A DNA stretch of 43,057 nucleotides from contig JAADHN010000025.1 in assembly GCA_013151865.1 (NCBI GenBank), positions 1 through 43,057 on the forward strand, in the 5' to 3' direction. Source of the DNA: Kiritimatiellota bacterium (GTDB taxonomy: Bacteria; Verrucomicrobiota; Lentisphaeria; Oligosphaerales; JAADHN01). Below are positions 42,373 to 43,057 of this stretch, one piece after another. The notes below the pieces were generated by a model. The model searched no databases, was not told the origin of the DNA, and saw only the letters and a list, made by a program, of their open reading frames with translations. The stretch's first letter is position 1; each line of letters begins with the position of its first letter. The position numbers and the translations under genes were made by a program.

Positions 42373-43057
42373 GAGTCGGATACTCCGGTACAAGTTTTCT
42401 GCAACAACAGACAGTCCGCCAGGACCAATGCCGCCATGGCCTCGACCACGGGTACGACGCGCGGCACAATGCACGGATCATGGCGCCCCCCCACAGAAAT
42501 CTCGGCCGGCGCACCGTCGAGCGTCACAGTCTCCTGGAGTTTGCTGATCGAGGCGGGCGGACGAATCGCGGCCCGCAGCACGATATCCGCGCCGTTGGAA
42601 ATCCCGCCCAGGATTCCCCCGCAACGATTGGTTCGCGTCCGCACACGGTCGCCGTCCATGGCAAAAGCGTCATTGAATTCCGAGCCGCGGAGACCGGCGC
42701 ACTCGAACCCCACACCGATTTCGACCCCCTTGACCGCACCAATGGACATGATCCCAAATGCAAGACGCGCATCCAGTTTCTCGAACACCGGGTCCCCAAG
42801 CCCCGCCGGACACCCCCGGATGCGCAGCTCCACCACGCCGCCGACCGAATCGCCCTCCGCCCGGGCCGCCTCGAGCACCGCGATCATCTGCGCCGCGGCT
42901 TCGGGGTCCGGACAGCGGACCGGGTTGGCTTCCACCGTCCCGAGGTCGACCCGAGCGGCAAGAACCGGGCCGATCTGCAAGGCATAGGCCGTCAGCCGAA
43001 CGCCATGCGTTTCGAGGAACTTCCGCGCCACGGCCCCGGCCGCCACACGACCCGCCG
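42369..43057 (-). CDS. aroC: Chorismate synthase, C-terminal part (runs off the window)
   Basis: Catalyses the last step of the shikimate pathway, from EPSP to chorismate, with FMN. About 229 residues are present; the N-terminus lies beyond the right edge. GVVELRIRGCPAGLGDPVFEKLDARLA, GFECAGLRGSEFND and NRCGGILGGISNGADIVLRAA are the well-conserved C-terminal blocks. KLQETVTLDG and GRHDPCIVPRVVPVVEAMAA follow, and the end is SDS. The TGA overlaps the UPF0210 start codon. Confidence 0.96.
   Translation of the reverse strand, partial: AGRVAAGAVARKFLETHGVRLTAYALQIGPVLAARVDLGTVEANPVRCPDPEAAAQMIAVLEAARAEGDSVGGVVELRIRGCPAGLGDPVFEKLDARLAFGIMSIGAVKGVEIGVGFECAGLRGSEFNDAFAMDGDRVRTRTNRCGGILGGISNGADIVLRAAIRPPASISKLQETVTLDGAPAEISVGGRHDPCIVPRVVPVVEAMAALVLADCLLLQKTCTGVSDS

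Overview
The window is about 43 kb of GC-rich bacterial chromosome that looks like a member of the PVC superphylum. Kiritimatiellota or a close relative is my best guess, and this is inference. The reasons are formylglycine sulfatases, GH141-like beta-helix proteins, a GHL10 protein, a DUF5107-TPR protein, a transmembrane spermidine-synthase-like protein, a tmRNA tag ending LAA, and dispersed palindromic intergenic repeats. There is no rRNA, tRNA, CRISPR array, prophage or transposase.

Layout. 0-3.3 kb: tmRNA (minus), paired hairpins at its 3' end, an HNH endonuclease and an FGGY sugar kinase broken by a frameshift. 3.7-11.6 kb (plus): a secreted carbohydrate-degrading cluster of a clan GH-A glycosidase with a DNRLRE-type tail, a Tat-exported sulfatase with an F5/8 C tail, and a GH141-like beta-helix enzyme with a CBM9-like tail. 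11.7-21.5 kb (minus): glycogen phosphorylase, a GHL10 protein, an RluA-type pseudouridine synthase, a membrane spermidine-synthase-like protein and a NamZ-type MurNAc hydrolase. The first two share a homologous leader of about 90 bp. 21.9-29.2 kb (plus): a Gfo/Idh/MocA oxidoreductase, a PilS-like six-TM PAS sensor with no ATPase, a hybrid histidine kinase whose receiver is split at a G9 tract, and a URO-D-family protein. 29.2-38.3 kb (minus): a sulfatase without a signal peptide, obg and rpmA without rplU, a second GH141-like enzyme, and a glycyl radical enzyme with no activase beside it. 38.5-43.1 kb: a DUF5107-TPR protein (plus), a 132-bp tandem repeat, then UPF0210 and chorismate synthase (minus, ATGA overlap, aroC running off the right edge).

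How the genes may work together. The sulfatases, the two GH141-like enzymes, the GH-A glycosidase and the GHL10 protein fit breakdown of a sulfated, probably deoxysugar- or pentose-containing polysaccharide. The FGGY kinase, the Gfo/Idh enzyme and the GCVE-type glycyl radical enzyme could handle released sugars or diols. There is no SusC/D pair, ABC transporter or bacterial microcompartment in view, so the pathway is incomplete here and the substrate is not established. The strongest candidates for something new are the split sensor pair with the poly-G-interrupted receiver, the orphan glycyl radical enzyme divergent from DUF5107, and the shared leader and promoter motifs.
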